NCBI RefSeq assembly: GCF_009379765.1
Contig: NZ_WHTD01000019.1
Span: forward strand, 1-64,000
From: Actinophytocola sp.
GTDB taxonomy: Bacteria > Actinomycetota > Actinomycetes > Mycobacteriales > Pseudonocardiaceae
DNA length: 64,000 bases
Reading direction: 5' to 3'
In this document: positions 45,368-55,505 of the stretch, in pieces
Layout: each line of letters starts with the position of its first letter
Numbering within the stretch: position 1 is the stretch's first letter
Notes under the pieces: model-generated
What the model was told of the DNA's origin: nothing
What the model saw: only the letters and a program-made list of their open reading frames with translations
Database searches by the model: none
Position numbers and translations under genes: made by a program

Positions 45368-47421
45368 TCAGCTCCGTTCAGCAGTGACGGTCACCGGCTC
45401 GTCCGTGGCCCGCGCCGGGTCCCTCGTCGCCGACCGGCCAGGCCACCAGATCCACCGGCGCAGACCCACGACCATGGGCGCCACCAGCGCGGGCGCCACG
45501 AGCAGAGTCTGCAGCAGAACCCCGACCGCGACCACCACACCGATCTCCACCATCGGCACGAACGGCAGCAACGCGAGCACCGCGAACGTCGCGGCCAGCA
45601 CCAGCCCCGCCGACGCGATCACCGGTCCGGTCACCGCCACCGCCCGCCGCGTGGCGGCCTCGGTGCCCAGCTCCGCGCGGTCCTCGGCGATCCGCGCGAC
45701 CAGGAAGATCGCGTAGTCCACGCCGAACGCCACCAGGAACACGAACACCAGCACCGGCATCGTCGGCTCCGCACCCGCGAACCCGAGCAGCCCGTGGAAC
45801 ACGAGCGTGCCGAGCCCCAACGCGGCGAGGTAGGACAGCACGACCGCGCCCACCACCAGCAGCGCCGCGGCGAGCGCCCGCAGCAGCAGGAACAGCACCA
45901 CGAGCACGACCCCGAGCACGATGGGGATCACCAGCCAGGTGTCCCGCGCGCTCGCCTCCTCGGTGTCCACCCGCTCCGCGCCCTGGCCGCCGACAGTGCC
46001 CCGCCCGGCAGGTCGGCGCGCAGCCGCGCGACCACCGCGGCCTCCTGGTCGCTGTCGGGTCCGGCCGCGGGCACGACGTCGACGAGGGTCCAGCCGCGGC
46101 CCTCCCGGTCGGTCTCCGCGGAGACGACGCCGTCGGTCGCCCTGGCCGCGGCCAGCACGTCGTCGACCCGGTCGGTGGGCGTGGCGACGGTCAGCGGCCG
46201 GCCGCCTTCGCCGGGGTAGGCCTTCGCCAGTGTCGCGAACCCGGTGACCGACTCCGGGGTGGTCGTGAACGAGTCGGCCTGGCGCAGGTCGGTCGACAGC
46301 CCCGCCATGCCGATGCCGAGCGCGCCGAGCGCGATCGCCGAGATCGCCGCGGTCCGCAACGGCCGGGCGAACACCCACCGCCACAGGTCCCGGCTCGCCG
46401 GGGGAGTGCTGCCGAGCGTCGGCACCCGTGGCCAGAACACCTTGCGCCCCAACGAGATGAGCACCGCGGGGAACAGCGTCAGCATGGTCAGCAGGGTGGC
46501 CACGATGCCGACCGCGCCGATCACGCCGACCCCGGAGATGTCGTTCATCTCGGCCACGAACAGGCACCCGAGCCCGAGCGCGACGGTCGACCCGGACGCG
46601 AGGATCGCCGGCCCCACCCCGCGCAGCGCCGCCCGCATCGCGGCGTGCACGTCGCCGTACCGGCGCAGCTGCTCCCGGTAGCGCGCGACCACCAGCAGCG
46701 CGTAGTCCGTGCCCGCGCCGAACACCATCACGATCATGATCGACGAGCTCTGCGTGCTGACCGTGAGGTCGAGTGCCCCGGCGACCACCCGCACCAGCGC
46801 CATCGACAGGAACGCCGCCGCTCCGACGGTCAGCAATGGCACCAGCCACAGGAACGGGCTCCGGTAGGTGAGGATCAGCAGGAACGCCACCACCAGCACC
46901 GTCACCAGCAGCAACGTGGTGTCGATGCCCTCGAACACGGCATCGATGTCCGCGCCGACCGCGGCCGGCCCCGTGACCTCCGCCGACAGCCCGGCCGGCA
47001 GGTCGGCGGTCACCGCCCGCACCCGGTCGACGAACGCGGATGTGGCTTCCTCACCGCCGCTCGCCGCCCGGCTGACCGCGAACATCAGCGCCGTCCCGTC
47101 CTTCGACGGCACCGGCGGCATTCTGACATCGAACTCCCGCGCGAGGGTGTCGTGCTGCTCGCCCACCGCGCGGTCGTCCGCGCCGGTGAGCCCGGCCGCG
47201 CGGTGGTAGACGACGAGCACGTCGTCGGTCCCGGTCCCCGGCACGCGGGACTCGACATCGTGCACCAGGGTCGACTCCGCGCCGGCCGGCAGCCGGTCGG
47301 TGGCGTCGTCGCTCTGCACCGAGTCCAACCCGGACGCCAGCGGGAACGCCGCCACCAGCAGCATCACCCACAGCGCCATCGTGGCCCATTTGCTTCGGTG
47401 CCCGGCGGGCAACGTGAACAT
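45368..47421 (-). pseudogene. MMPL/RND-family exporter, single frameshift
   Basis: A GGAGG site precedes the ATG at 47421. The first 480 codons encode the N-terminal half of an MMPL transporter: GLDSVQSDDATDRLPAGAES, transmembrane helices with MIVMVFGAGTDYALLVVARY, and the second periplasmic loop up to LRADLPGG. The frame then shifts near 45985-45995 in a GGGG run. It continues as RVDTEEASARDTWLVIPIVL, EPTMPVLVFVFLVAFGVDYA and the final helices to a stop at 45368. The span, 2054 bases, is one short of a multiple of three. Every other part is intact, so a base-calling error is quite possible. MMPL proteins export lipids, siderophores or antibiotics. Confidence 0.85.
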
Positions 47422-47727
47422 GGCGAACCTCCGTGTGTTGTGTGCACACGGTGGCTCGCGGGGCCTGTCCGGCGCGTCTGCCCACGGTGGACAGTCAGGG
47501 GTACTCCCGTGGTTGACCCCGCCGGTGGGGGGAGGCGAGCGGACCGGTGTTTTGGTTCTGCCGAACACCGCGGCGACCGGCTCGGTACGGGTAGACTCAC
47601 CGTTGATCTTCGCGTTTGCTCGGACCACGGTGGGCCGTTGGCACGCAGACAGGCTTGCGGGCGCGGTGCTTTTCGCCTATCGCCGTTCTGGCCGCGCGTG
47701 CCCGGCTACCCGAGGGGAGCACACGCG
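47422..47727. promoter_or_regulatory. Divergent intergenic region, MMPL and radical SAM genes
   Basis: No gene is supported in these 306 bases. Close to the MMPL start CCGTGTG (47431-47437) and CACACGG (47445-47451) form an inverted repeat overlapping the palindrome GTGTGCACAC. About 100 bases further on, GGTGTT and AACACC flank TTGGTTCTGCCG. Both are candidate operators. Confidence 0.4.
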
Positions 47728-49269
47728 ATGAGGATAGGAATCCTTGATCTTCTCGGGCCGCCGGCCCGTCGCCCGGTGGACATCGGCTACCAGCTGCTGA
47801 TCACCAAGCAGTACGCCAGCATCACGCCGCAGTCGATCTCGGTGTGGTGCCGGCGCCAGGGGCACGAGACGTTCTACGCCACCTACTACGGCCTCGGCCA
47901 GCCGCACCGGCTGCTGCCCGCCGACCTGGACGTGGTGTTCATCTCCTGCTACACGCAGGTCAGCCATCTCGCTTACGCGCTGGCGAAAATCTACCGCCGG
48001 GCAGGGATCCGGACGGTGATCGGCGGCCCGCACGCCAAGGCGTTCCCGGTGGACTGCCTGCGTTTCTTCGACCTGGTCGTGGGGGAGTGCGACCCCGAGC
48101 TGGTCACCGACATCCTGTCCGGCCAGTTCGACCCTGGCAGCATCATCTCCTCCGACCAGCCGTTCGACGACGTGCCCACCGTCGAGGAGCGGATGCCGGA
48201 GATCCGCGCGTCCGCCTTCTTCTGGGGCCGCAAACCGCTGATCCTGTCGGCGGTACCGATGCTCGCGAGCATGGGATGCCCGTACCGGTGCGACTTCTGC
48301 ATCGACTGGAGCAGCACCTACCGGCCGCTGCCCGCCGACCGGCTCGCGGCCGACCTGCGCTACCTCGCCCGGCACCTGCCGGGCAGGCTCATCGTGTTCC
48401 ACGACCCGAACTTCGCGGTCAAGTTCGACCAGGTCTTCGAGACGCTGGAGGCGCAACCGCCGGACCATCGCCCGCCCTACATCATCGAGAGCTCGCTCAC
48501 GGTGCTGCGCGGGGACCGGCCACGCCGGCTGAAGGAGACCAACTGCGCGATGGTCGCGCCGGGCGTCGAGTCGTGGACCGACTACTCGAACAAGGCCGGG
48601 GTCGGCCGCGAGGCCGGTGTGGCCAAGGTCGACCACGTGGCCGCACACTTCGCGCAGCTCGCGGAGAACGTGCCGTACCTGCAGGCCAACTTCATCTTCG
48701 GGCTCGACACCGACCGGGGCGACGAGCCGATCGAGCTGACCAAGCGGTTCATGGACCGCGCCCCGTTCGCCTTTCCGACCATCAACATCCCGGTGCCGTT
48801 CGGCGGCACCCCGCTGCACGACAAGCTGACCGCCGACGACCGCATCCTCGGCGCGATGCCGTTCAGCTTCTACTACGCGCCCTACCTGGTGACCACCATC
48901 AAGAACTACGACCCGATCACCTACTACGAGAAGCTCACCGAGCTGTACGCGCACGCCGCGTCGCCGGAGATGTTGCGCAAGCGGCTGCGGACCACGTCGC
49001 ACCGCGCCATCGGCTACGTGCACCGGGCCCGCACGGCCAGCTTCCGCACCGACATCGGGAGCTTCCGGCGGATACTGGGAATGCTGCGTTCCGACCGGAA
49101 GTTCCTGGCCTTCCACGAGGGGCGGAGCAACTCCCTGCCGGAGTACTACCGGCGCACCGGCGAACGCATGCTGGGCCGCTACGCCGAGCTGCTGTCCCCG
49201 GCCGACCGGACACCCGACCTGTCCCCGGCCGACACCCGGCGGCACCACCTGACCATCGAGCAGCGGTAG
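47728..49269 (+). CDS. B12-binding-type radical SAM protein
   Basis: A 513-residue protein; GAGGGGAGC precedes the ATG. The N-terminal third is a cobalamin-binding-type Rossmann domain (DLDVVFISCYTQVSHLAYAL, IRTVIGGPHAKAFPVDCLRF). The radical SAM cluster follows: Cys184, Cys188 and Cys191 in MGCPYRCDFC, with VFHDPNFAVKFD and FIFGLDTDRGDEPIELTKRF as later barrel strands. The DxHxxG B12 motif is not evident, so cobalamin use is inferred only from the fold. No peptide precursor or biosynthetic genes are beside it. It is divergent from the MMPL gene. The substrate is unknown. Confidence 0.85.
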   Translation: MRIGILDLLGPPARRPVDIGYQLLITKQYASITPQSISVWCRRQGHETFYATYYGLGQPHRLLPADLDVVFISCYTQVSHLAYALAKIYRRAGIRTVIGGPHAKAFPVDCLRFFDLVVGECDPELVTDILSGQFDPGSIISSDQPFDDVPTVEERMPEIRASAFFWGRKPLILSAVPMLASMGCPYRCDFCIDWSSTYRPLPADRLAADLRYLARHLPGRLIVFHDPNFAVKFDQVFETLEAQPPDHRPPYIIESSLTVLRGDRPRRLKETNCAMVAPGVESWTDYSNKAGVGREAGVAKVDHVAAHFAQLAENVPYLQANFIFGLDTDRGDEPIELTKRFMDRAPFAFPTINIPVPFGGTPLHDKLTADDRILGAMPFSFYYAPYLVTTIKNYDPITYYEKLTELYAHAASPEMLRKRLRTTSHRAIGYVHRARTASFRTDIGSFRRILGMLRSDRKFLAFHEGRSNSLPEYYRRTGERMLGRYAELLSPADRTPDLSPADTRRHHLTIEQR

Positions 49270-49337
49270 CCCGCGGCCTTCGACTGTCCATCCCGGACAG
49301 ATCGGTGTCTACTATGGACAGAGTGGGTGCCTCGACG

Positions 49338-51128
49338 TCAGGCTGAGCCGACCCGGAACGGGGACGGCACCAGCAGTTCCACGTTGCGGTCCTGCACGGA
49401 ACCGCGCCTGCCGTCCTCGCCCGGGACCGGCCTCGCCCGGGACTGCCAGTCGTTTCCGGCGAGCTCGCGGGCCAGCGAGGCCAGCGCGGTGGGGCTGTCC
49501 AGCCGGCCGCGGTGGGCGGCGGGCGCGGCCATGTCGAGGATCGTGCCGAAGATCGACAGGGTGCCGTCCTGGTTGTCCACCAACTCCAGCACCCGGGACT
49601 GCTGCGGCCAGTCGATGTGCGCCGCGGTGTTGACCTCCCAGAAGCCGCCGCCCGCCGGGGCGCGGTGCGGGATCACCGTGTTGCGGTGGGTGTGCCCGTT
49701 GACCCACAGCACGGCGTTGGGGAAGCGCAGCAGCAGGTCGCGCACGCCGGTGCCGCCGATCCGCGGTGGTGCGCCGGCGATGTTGTCCATCGTGGCGATG
49801 GTGTGGTGGCTGAACACGACGAAGATCCGGTCGCGGCAGCGTCGGGACGCGAGCTTGCCGGTGGCGTCGAGGTACCGGCTGCTTCCCGCGGTGAGCTCGC
49901 GCTCCAGCCAGGCGTACTGCTCGGGGTCGATCGAGCCATCCGACCCGCCGTTGGGGTTGACGGTGTCGAGCACGATGCCGCGGACCGGGCCGCGGTCGAA
50001 GGCGTAGTAGGCGTTCCCGGTCCGCAGGTTCCACCGGCCGAAGCCGTGCCCGCGGGGCGACGAGCTGGTGGCGAAGTGCTCGCGGATGGTCTCGAGCCGG
50101 CTGACGAAGCGCCGGTTCGGGTCGGCGGTGACCGTGCGCGCCGGGCCGGCCAGCAAGGTCGCGAGGCCGCGCGGGTCCAGTGCCTGCAACTGCAGCGCGA
50201 GCTGGACGATGTCGGTGCCCGGCGGCAGGTCGACGATCTTGCGGTTGCCGACCGCCACCGGCGCGAGCTCCGGTATCGGCGGGAGGTTTCCCTGGATGAG
50301 GCCGTCGTGGTTGCCGTAGGCGGTGAGCCACGGCGTGTCCAGCCCGGTGGCCCGGAACGGCCGGCGCACCGCGTCCAGCAGTCCCGGCACGGTGGGGTAG
50401 CCGAACGTGGCCCGCGGGAGGTCGTCCTGCTGCCCCGCCGGGGTGCCGTCCGGATGCCAGTAGCGCACGTCGTAGGACGCCTGGTCGGCGACGCCCTCGT
50501 AGCGCGACAGGTCACCGGAGTCGGGGCGCACCCGCTTACCGTCGAGGAGGTCGATGTACCAGCGGAGCTCGTTGAGCTGCACGTTGTCCACGTTGTCGCC
50601 GGTGGCGACGGTGAACGACAGCCGCCGGCCGGTCGCGGGCCCGTGCCGGACGAGGTTCATCGAACGCACCATGGCGTCGCTGATGTGCGCGGACATGAAC
50701 TCGTGCGCGCGGTAGGACGACTCGAACGGCAGCAGGCCCGCGAACGGTGAGCCGGGATCGTTGTACCGGTCGAGGAACTCCACCCTGGCCGGCGACTGGG
50801 TGTCCATCGTGTGGATGTCGGTGAGCTGGCCGAAGGCGAGGATCGGCCGGCCGCGCCCGCGCCTCCCGTGGCCGTCGCGGTGCCGGCTGGTGAGCAACTC
50901 GTCGCGGACCAGGTGCGGCTCGCCGGGGCCACTCACGATCGGCCGGTAGCCGCCCGCGCCGGGCGGCCCGAGCAGCAGCGTGCGGTCGAGCGTCGTGTGC
51001 TCCGGGTGAAGGTGGCCCGGGTGAAGGTGGCCCGGGTCGGCCGATGCCGTGCCGGTGCCCGACCCGGCCGCCGTCGCGGCCACCCCGAGGGCTCCGGCGC
51101 GCAGTGCGTCCCGTCGGCTCAGCTCCAT
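49338..51128 (-). CDS. Tat-exported metallophosphoesterase (TIGR03767-like)
   Basis: A 596-residue protein; GGAGG precedes the ATG. A Tat signal ([19 protein letters not shown]) leads to a His-rich linker ([13 protein letters not shown]). The calcineurin-like metal motifs follow in order: [45 protein letters not shown] and [13 protein letters not shown]. All the residues for a two-metal site are present. The length and the Tat start fit the actinobacterial TIGR03767-type phosphoesterases, which act outside the cell on unknown phosphate esters. It is transcribed alone. Confidence 0.9.
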   Translation of the reverse strand: MELSRRDALRAGALGVAATAAGSGTGTASADPGHLHPGHLHPEHTTLDRTLLLGPPGAGGYRPIVSGPGEPHLVRDELLTSRHRDGHGRRGRGRPILAFGQLTDIHTMDTQSPARVEFLDRYNDPGSPFAGLLPFESSYRAHEFMSAHISDAMVRSMNLVRHGPATGRRLSFTVATGDNVDNVQLNELRWYIDLLDGKRVRPDSGDLSRYEGVADQASYDVRYWHPDGTPAGQQDDLPRATFGYPTVPGLLDAVRRPFRATGLDTPWLTAYGNHDGLIQGNLPPIPELAPVAVGNRKIVDLPPGTDIVQLALQLQALDPRGLATLLAGPARTVTADPNRRFVSRLETIREHFATSSSPRGHGFGRWNLRTGNAYYAFDRGPVRGIVLDTVNPNGGSDGSIDPEQYAWLERELTAGSSRYLDATGKLASRRCRDRIFVVFSHHTIATMDNIAGAPPRIGGTGVRDLLLRFPNAVLWVNGHTHRNTVIPHRAPAGGGFWEVNTAAHIDWPQQSRVLELVDNQDGTLSIFGTILDMAAPAAHRGRLDSPTALASLARELAGNDWQSRARPVPGEDGRRGSVQDRNVELLVPSPFRVGSA

Positions 51129-51418
51129 TGCCGCCTCCACCCGTGCGCGGTACGAGGGCACGTCTGACGGATCATCGGCCGCGCGGTTCGCGCCAAGCGC
51201 GGTCCCTGTCCGTGTTACAGCGTTGTCGGCAGGGCCAAGTACGCCCGGTACGCGGCCCTACCGCCGCCTTGCCAACCACCTGCAGCACGAGTCGCATCGA
51301 CCATGATCCGCCACATGCGCCCTGGTGAACAGTCGGTGCATTGAACGCCCGCGCCGAAGCGCCGGTCAATGCCGCCGAACGGCCGTTCGCCGGACGCCAG
51401 GTGGATCAACGGGCTCGG

Positions 51419-52024
51419 TCAGACCGCCGTCCACACCTGGTGGGCGGCGGTGAGCGCGGCGGCCTGGTAGGGCGGCAGCAGGTCACCCTCGACGACCACC
51501 TCGAGCTGCCACTTCTCCTGCAGCACCACCCACAGCCGGGAGGTGAGGCCGCTGTACGCCCCCAGCTCGTCGGTCCCGGCGGCCACCTGCAGCACGTACA
51601 TCCAGGTCGGCCCGTTCGGCGCGCCGTCGAGCGGATCGCGCCACGCGCGGCGCAGCCGGCGGCCACCGTGCCGGTGCGCGTCCGCGGACAGCACGGCGTC
51701 GGCCCGGGAGGGGTCCGGCGCGGTCGCGGGGCCGGCCGGGACGAACCGGTAGAGCTGCGGCGGCGCGGTGTCGAGGATCGCGACGTCGTCCAGGTCGGGG
51801 TTGTCCGGATCCTCGAGCATGCCGCGGATCAGGTCGTGCTCCTCCCGCGTGACCCCCACGCCCTCGTAGGCGAGGCTGAGGAGCAGCGTCGACTCGGCCA
51901 GCTCCCGCTCGCCCGCGTAGTAGTGCTCGCGCACCGTCCCGACGATGTCGTCCGACAGGCGGCCCGCGAGCCGGGCGCAGACGCCGGCGATCGTGGCGTA
52001 GGTCCGTACGTCCATGTCGTTCAT
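51419..52024 (-). CDS. Putative immunity protein for an EndoU-type toxin
   Basis: A 201-residue soluble protein whose ATG overlaps the toxin stop codon (ATGA), as in polymorphic toxin-immunity pairs. It reads TYATIAGVCARLAGRLSDDI, TLLLSLAYEGVGVTREEHDL and ends LTAAHQVWTAV. There is no signal or membrane helix. I do not recognise the Imm family by name; the role is inferred from its position and coupling. The gene is intact while the toxin is dead, as expected for a leftover protection gene. Confidence 0.6.
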   Translation of the reverse strand: MNDMDVRTYATIAGVCARLAGRLSDDIVGTVREHYYAGERELAESTLLLSLAYEGVGVTREEHDLIRGMLEDPDNPDLDDVAILDTAPPQLYRFVPAGPATAPDPSRADAVLSADAHRHGGRRLRRAWRDPLDGAPNGPTWMYVLQVAAGTDELGAYSGLTSRLWVVLQEKWQLEVVVEGDLLPPYQAAALTAAHQVWTAV

Positions 52025-52641
52025 TTCTTGAACGGCCCGTGGTCGGTCCTGGTTTCCTTGCCGTTGGCGTCTATGACCATCTCGATGTCTCTCCCGCCCT
52101 TGTTGCCGCGCCACGTCCAGCTCTCGTCGCCGCCGACATCCGGATGACTATAACGAGGCGGGTTGCCCAAGGGGCTGCCCGACGGGGCCGGCGGCGCGGG
52201 CGGGTTGGTGATGGCGCCGGGATCGGCGCCGTTGGGCGGGTACGCGGTGCGGATCTCGCCGTTGGCCAGCACGGTCGTCTTGACCGTCACGCCGTCGACC
52301 TGCCCGGTGTAGTCGTAGGCCCAGGCGGGCTCGCCGTTGACGTCCTTGGTCGGGTACGGGCCCTTGCTCGGCGGCCCGCTCTGGGTGACCTGGTGCGCGG
52401 CGTCGAGGATGTCGTTGTCTTTCCAGTCCTTCGGGTACTAGGTCTTCTTCGGCAGGCCGGTGCCCGCGCGGTCGCCGCCGAGGATGTGTTCCTTCGAGGC
52501 GTCGCTGTGCTTGATGTCGTCCGCGCCCGGTGGCGCGGCCGGCTTGGGCGGGGGAGTCTTCTTGGGCGGCTTTCCGCCTGTGCCACCGTCACCGGGCGGT
52601 TTTCCACCGTCGCCCGGCGGCTTGCCACCGTCGTCGGGTGG
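52021..52641 (-). pseudogene. EndoU-type toxin tip, truncated, with in-frame stop
   Basis: An open frame begins after a TAA at 52642-52644 with a linker of PPGDGGKPPGDGG type. It then reads KHSDASKEHILGGDRAGTGL, the start of a bacterial EndoU nuclease. A TAG occurs at 52438-52440 where related toxins have Glu in a GKTEFPKDW-like motif, and YPKDWKDNDILDAAHQVTQS plus GVTVKTTVLANGEIRTAYPP continue in the same frame. The stretch between HILGGD and RAGTG appears to lack about six residues that carry the second catalytic His in EndoU toxins. The delivery part upstream is missing altogether. The product is a non-functional tip. Confidence 0.7.
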
Positions 52642-52742
52642 TTATTGTCACCGGTCCCTGGAACGGCTGGCCGCCGAAGGCGCCGTCCCACCTCTACGCT
52701 GACGACACGTCGTTCGCGAAGCACGATGTCCGGGAGGACGCA

Positions 52743-55016
52743 ATGGGGCGTCGAATCACCGTTGTCAAGGCCGTGGTCACCGCCGTGGCTGCCGCCGGTC
52801 TCGTCAGTACCACCGTCACCGCCGCGGCCGCGGGGCCGCCGTCCGGGTCGCACGGTGCGCTGCGGCTGGAGATGTTGTCCGGGCCCGCGCGGTACGTCAG
52901 TGGCGGGACGGCGCGGGTCCGGGTGGTGCTCCCGCGGTCCGTGCCGCTCGACGCGGCGACGGTGGCGGTCGACGGGGTCGACGTCAGCTCCTCGTTCGTC
53001 CCGGACGACCAGGCCCCGCACGCGCTGGAAGGCGTGCTGCGTGACCTGCCGGTCGGCGAGAGCACGGTCAAGGCGCGGGTGCCCGGGCGCGACCGGGCCA
53101 CGCTGCGGCTGGTGAACCACCCCGTCACCGGGCCGATGTTCTCCGGGCCGCAGCAACCCGACTTCTTCTGCTCGACGCCCGACCACCTGGCCGGGTTCGA
53201 CCTCACCGGACCGTTCCTCGACACCGACTGCTCGCTGCCGACCCGGGTCGACCACTACTACCGGTCCACCGCCGACACCTGGCGACCCTACGACCCGGCG
53301 GCGCCCCGCCCGGCCGACATGACCACGACCACGACGAGCGACGGCACCACGGTCGACTTCGTCATCCGGTGGGAGCGCGGCACGATCAACCGCTTCGTCT
53401 ACACGATCGCGGTGCTCGACCCCGAGGGGACCGGGCCGGCCGCGCTGCCGCACTGGAACCGCAAGCTGATCTACTACTTCGGCGGTGGCGTGGCCATCGG
53501 CCACTACCAGGGCTCCAACAACCAGAGCGAGTCCCGCTACGCCTACGGCCTCGGGCAGGGCTACGCGATCGCGTGGTCGACCGGCACGAAGACGAACACG
53601 CACTACAACCTCGTGCTCGGCGGCGAGACCGCGCTGATGGTCAAGTCGCGGTTCGTGACCGAGTACGGCGACCCGGAGTACACCGTCGGCCTCGGCGGGT
53701 CCGGCGGCGCCATCCAGCAGTACGTGTACGGCCAGAACCACAAGGGACTGCTCGACGGCGCGATCCCGCAGTACTCCTACCCGGACATGGTCACCCAGAC
53801 CATCCACGTCGGCGACTGCGAGCTGCTCGAGCGCTGGATGGACCTGAAGGTGCGCGCGGACCCGAGCTCCCCGTGGGGCGTGTGGACGAACCGCACGCTG
53901 ATCGAGGGGCTGGCCACGTCGGACACGGTGCCGAACCCGTACCAGCAGCTCACCCCGTGGCTACCGGCGCCGGGCTCGTCCGAGTGCGTCAACGGCTGGC
54001 GCGGCCTGTCCCCGCTCGCGCTCAACCCGAAGTTCGGCACCGCGCCGGGGATCACCCCCGAGCAGCAGGCGCAGGTCGAGTGGACGCACTGGAACGACGC
54101 GGTGAACGTCTACGGCCGCGATCCCGCCACCGGGTTCGCCCGGTCCACTTGGGACAATGTGGGTGTCCAGTACGGACTGAAGGCGTTGGTCGACGGGAAC
54201 CTCACGCCGGCGGAGTTCCTCGACCTGAACGCGTCGGTCGGCGGGTGGAAGGACCCGGCCGATGCGGTGCAGGAAGGCTGCCCGTTCGTTGCCAGCGCCT
54301 GCCCGGCCGACGTCGACGTGTGGAGCGCCAGGAACATCACCGCACCCGGGCCGGACGGCGTCGCCCCACGCACCGAGGGCAGCGTCGAGTCGATGCGCGC
54401 CGCCTACCGGTCCGGGCTCGTGTTCGACGGCCGGATCGACATCCCGATCATCGACTGGCGCCACTACCTCGACGCCGAGCTCAACATGCACAACGCCCGC
54501 CAGTCCTTCGCGTCCCGGCAGCGCATGCGGGAGCGGCAGGGGAGCGCGGCCAACCAGGTGGTGTGGTTCACCGACGCACGCCCGGCCCGCGCGTTCGACC
54601 AGACCCCGATGGCGCTCGCGGTGATGGACGAGTGGCTCGGCAACCTGCGTGCCCACCCGTCCCGGGGCGTGCTGGGCGCCAAGCCGGCGGCGGCGGTCGA
54701 CAGCTGCTTCGCCACCGACGGAACGTTGCTGTACCGCGGGAAGGACGCCTGGCGCGGGATCATCGACAAGGCTCCGGCCGGCCCGTGCACGCGGCGCTTC
54801 CCGATCCACGGCACGTCCCGCACCGTCGCCGGCGCCCCGTTCGACGAGCAGCACTACAAGTGCGCCCTGCAACCGGTGCGGGCGGCGATCGCCCACGGCG
54901 GCTACGGCTCGTGGCACCCCACGAAGGCGGAGACGGACCGCCTGACGCAGGTCTTCCCGACCGGCGTCTGCGACTACCGCAAGCCCGACGCCGGCCGGCC
55001 GCGAGCGTTCGGCTAG
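52743..55016 (+). CDS. Secreted DUF6351-family protein
   Basis: A 757-residue secreted protein. A signal peptide (VVTAVAAAGLVSTTVTAAAA) is followed by a beta-sandwich domain (about 35-125, YVSGGTARVRVVLPRSVPLD). A large alpha/beta-hydrolase-like region follows: LIYYFGGGVAIGHYQGSNNQ (oxyanion-type loop) and GLGGSGGAIQQYVYGQNHKG with a GxSGG nucleophile elbow. TRRFPIHGTSRTVAGAPFDE and WHPTKAETDRLTQVFP end the protein. Members of DUF6351 are actinobacterial secreted proteins without known activity. The Ser in GGSGGA suggests an esterase, perhaps a polyester or oligomer hydrolase. It stands alone. Confidence 0.82.
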   Translation: MGRRITVVKAVVTAVAAAGLVSTTVTAAAAGPPSGSHGALRLEMLSGPARYVSGGTARVRVVLPRSVPLDAATVAVDGVDVSSSFVPDDQAPHALEGVLRDLPVGESTVKARVPGRDRATLRLVNHPVTGPMFSGPQQPDFFCSTPDHLAGFDLTGPFLDTDCSLPTRVDHYYRSTADTWRPYDPAAPRPADMTTTTTSDGTTVDFVIRWERGTINRFVYTIAVLDPEGTGPAALPHWNRKLIYYFGGGVAIGHYQGSNNQSESRYAYGLGQGYAIAWSTGTKTNTHYNLVLGGETALMVKSRFVTEYGDPEYTVGLGGSGGAIQQYVYGQNHKGLLDGAIPQYSYPDMVTQTIHVGDCELLERWMDLKVRADPSSPWGVWTNRTLIEGLATSDTVPNPYQQLTPWLPAPGSSECVNGWRGLSPLALNPKFGTAPGITPEQQAQVEWTHWNDAVNVYGRDPATGFARSTWDNVGVQYGLKALVDGNLTPAEFLDLNASVGGWKDPADAVQEGCPFVASACPADVDVWSARNITAPGPDGVAPRTEGSVESMRAAYRSGLVFDGRIDIPIIDWRHYLDAELNMHNARQSFASRQRMRERQGSAANQVVWFTDARPARAFDQTPMALAVMDEWLGNLRAHPSRGVLGAKPAAAVDSCFATDGTLLYRGKDAWRGIIDKAPAGPCTRRFPIHGTSRTVAGAPFDEQHYKCALQPVRAAIAHGGYGSWHPTKAETDRLTQVFPTGVCDYRKPDAGRPRAFG

Positions 55017-55107
55017 GCCACGCGGAGGGGCCGGCTCGACCACACCGTAGGTCGGCTCGGCGACGTGGGGGGTCGACACGGCGACGTCGGGGCTGGGGCG
55101 CGGTGGA

Positions 55108-55366
55108 CTACTGACCGCTGTGCGCGCCCAGGGCGGTGGCCGCGGCCACCACGTCCACGAGACCCGTTCCCTTGTCGTAGCTGGAGGTGTACGGGGCGGC
55201 CGCCTGGTACGGAGCGCCCGCGGCGAACTTGTACGCGGTGGACTTCAGCGCGTTCTCGATCTCCGCCGGAGTGGCCGACGGCTTGGCCTGGAACAGCTGG
55301 GCCACGATGCCGGTGATCTGCGGCGCCGCCATCGAGGTGCCGCTGATCACGTTGTACGTGCTTGGC
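55108..55366 (-). pseudogene. Subtilisin-like serine peptidase, C-terminal remnant
   Basis: About 83 codons before a TAG contain TYNVISGTSMAAPQITGIVA, which holds the catalytic Ser of S8 peptidases, then FQAKPSATPAEIENALKSTA and TGLVDVVAAATALGAHSGQ. The Asp and His parts, the propeptide and the signal are missing. The coding sequence ends abruptly near 55366, beside the amylase promoter. Confidence 0.75.
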
Positions 55367-55443
55367 GAGCTACGGATGAGTCGTGGGCCGTTCGGCTCAA
55401 TCCCGGAGCTCCGGCGTTTACAGCGCGACCGTGCCGGCACTAG

Positions 55444-55483
55444 CCTGCAAGAAGTTTCAATCTCTTTCGCAAGATGCGGCAAG
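55444..55483 (+). promoter_or_regulatory. LacI/MalR-type operator at the amylase gene
   Basis: TGCAAGAAGTTTC (55446-55458) and CTTTCGCAAG (55464-55473), with a further GCAAG (55479-55483), form repeated and inverted CTTGC/GCAAG half sites 23-60 bases before the amylase start. Similar sites (CTTGCGCAGGCTTTC, CTTTCAGCAAG) precede the LacI gene at 58361. Confidence 0.6.
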
Positions 55484-55505
55484 CTCTCGACGAGGAGAGA
55501 TCGGC

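Noticed and set aside
51129-51418. A small gene between the phosphoesterase and the immunity gene
   Set aside because: The frames there lack ribosome sites and are Arg/Pro-rich in a way expected of non-coding GC-rich DNA. I see nothing supportable in these 290 bases.
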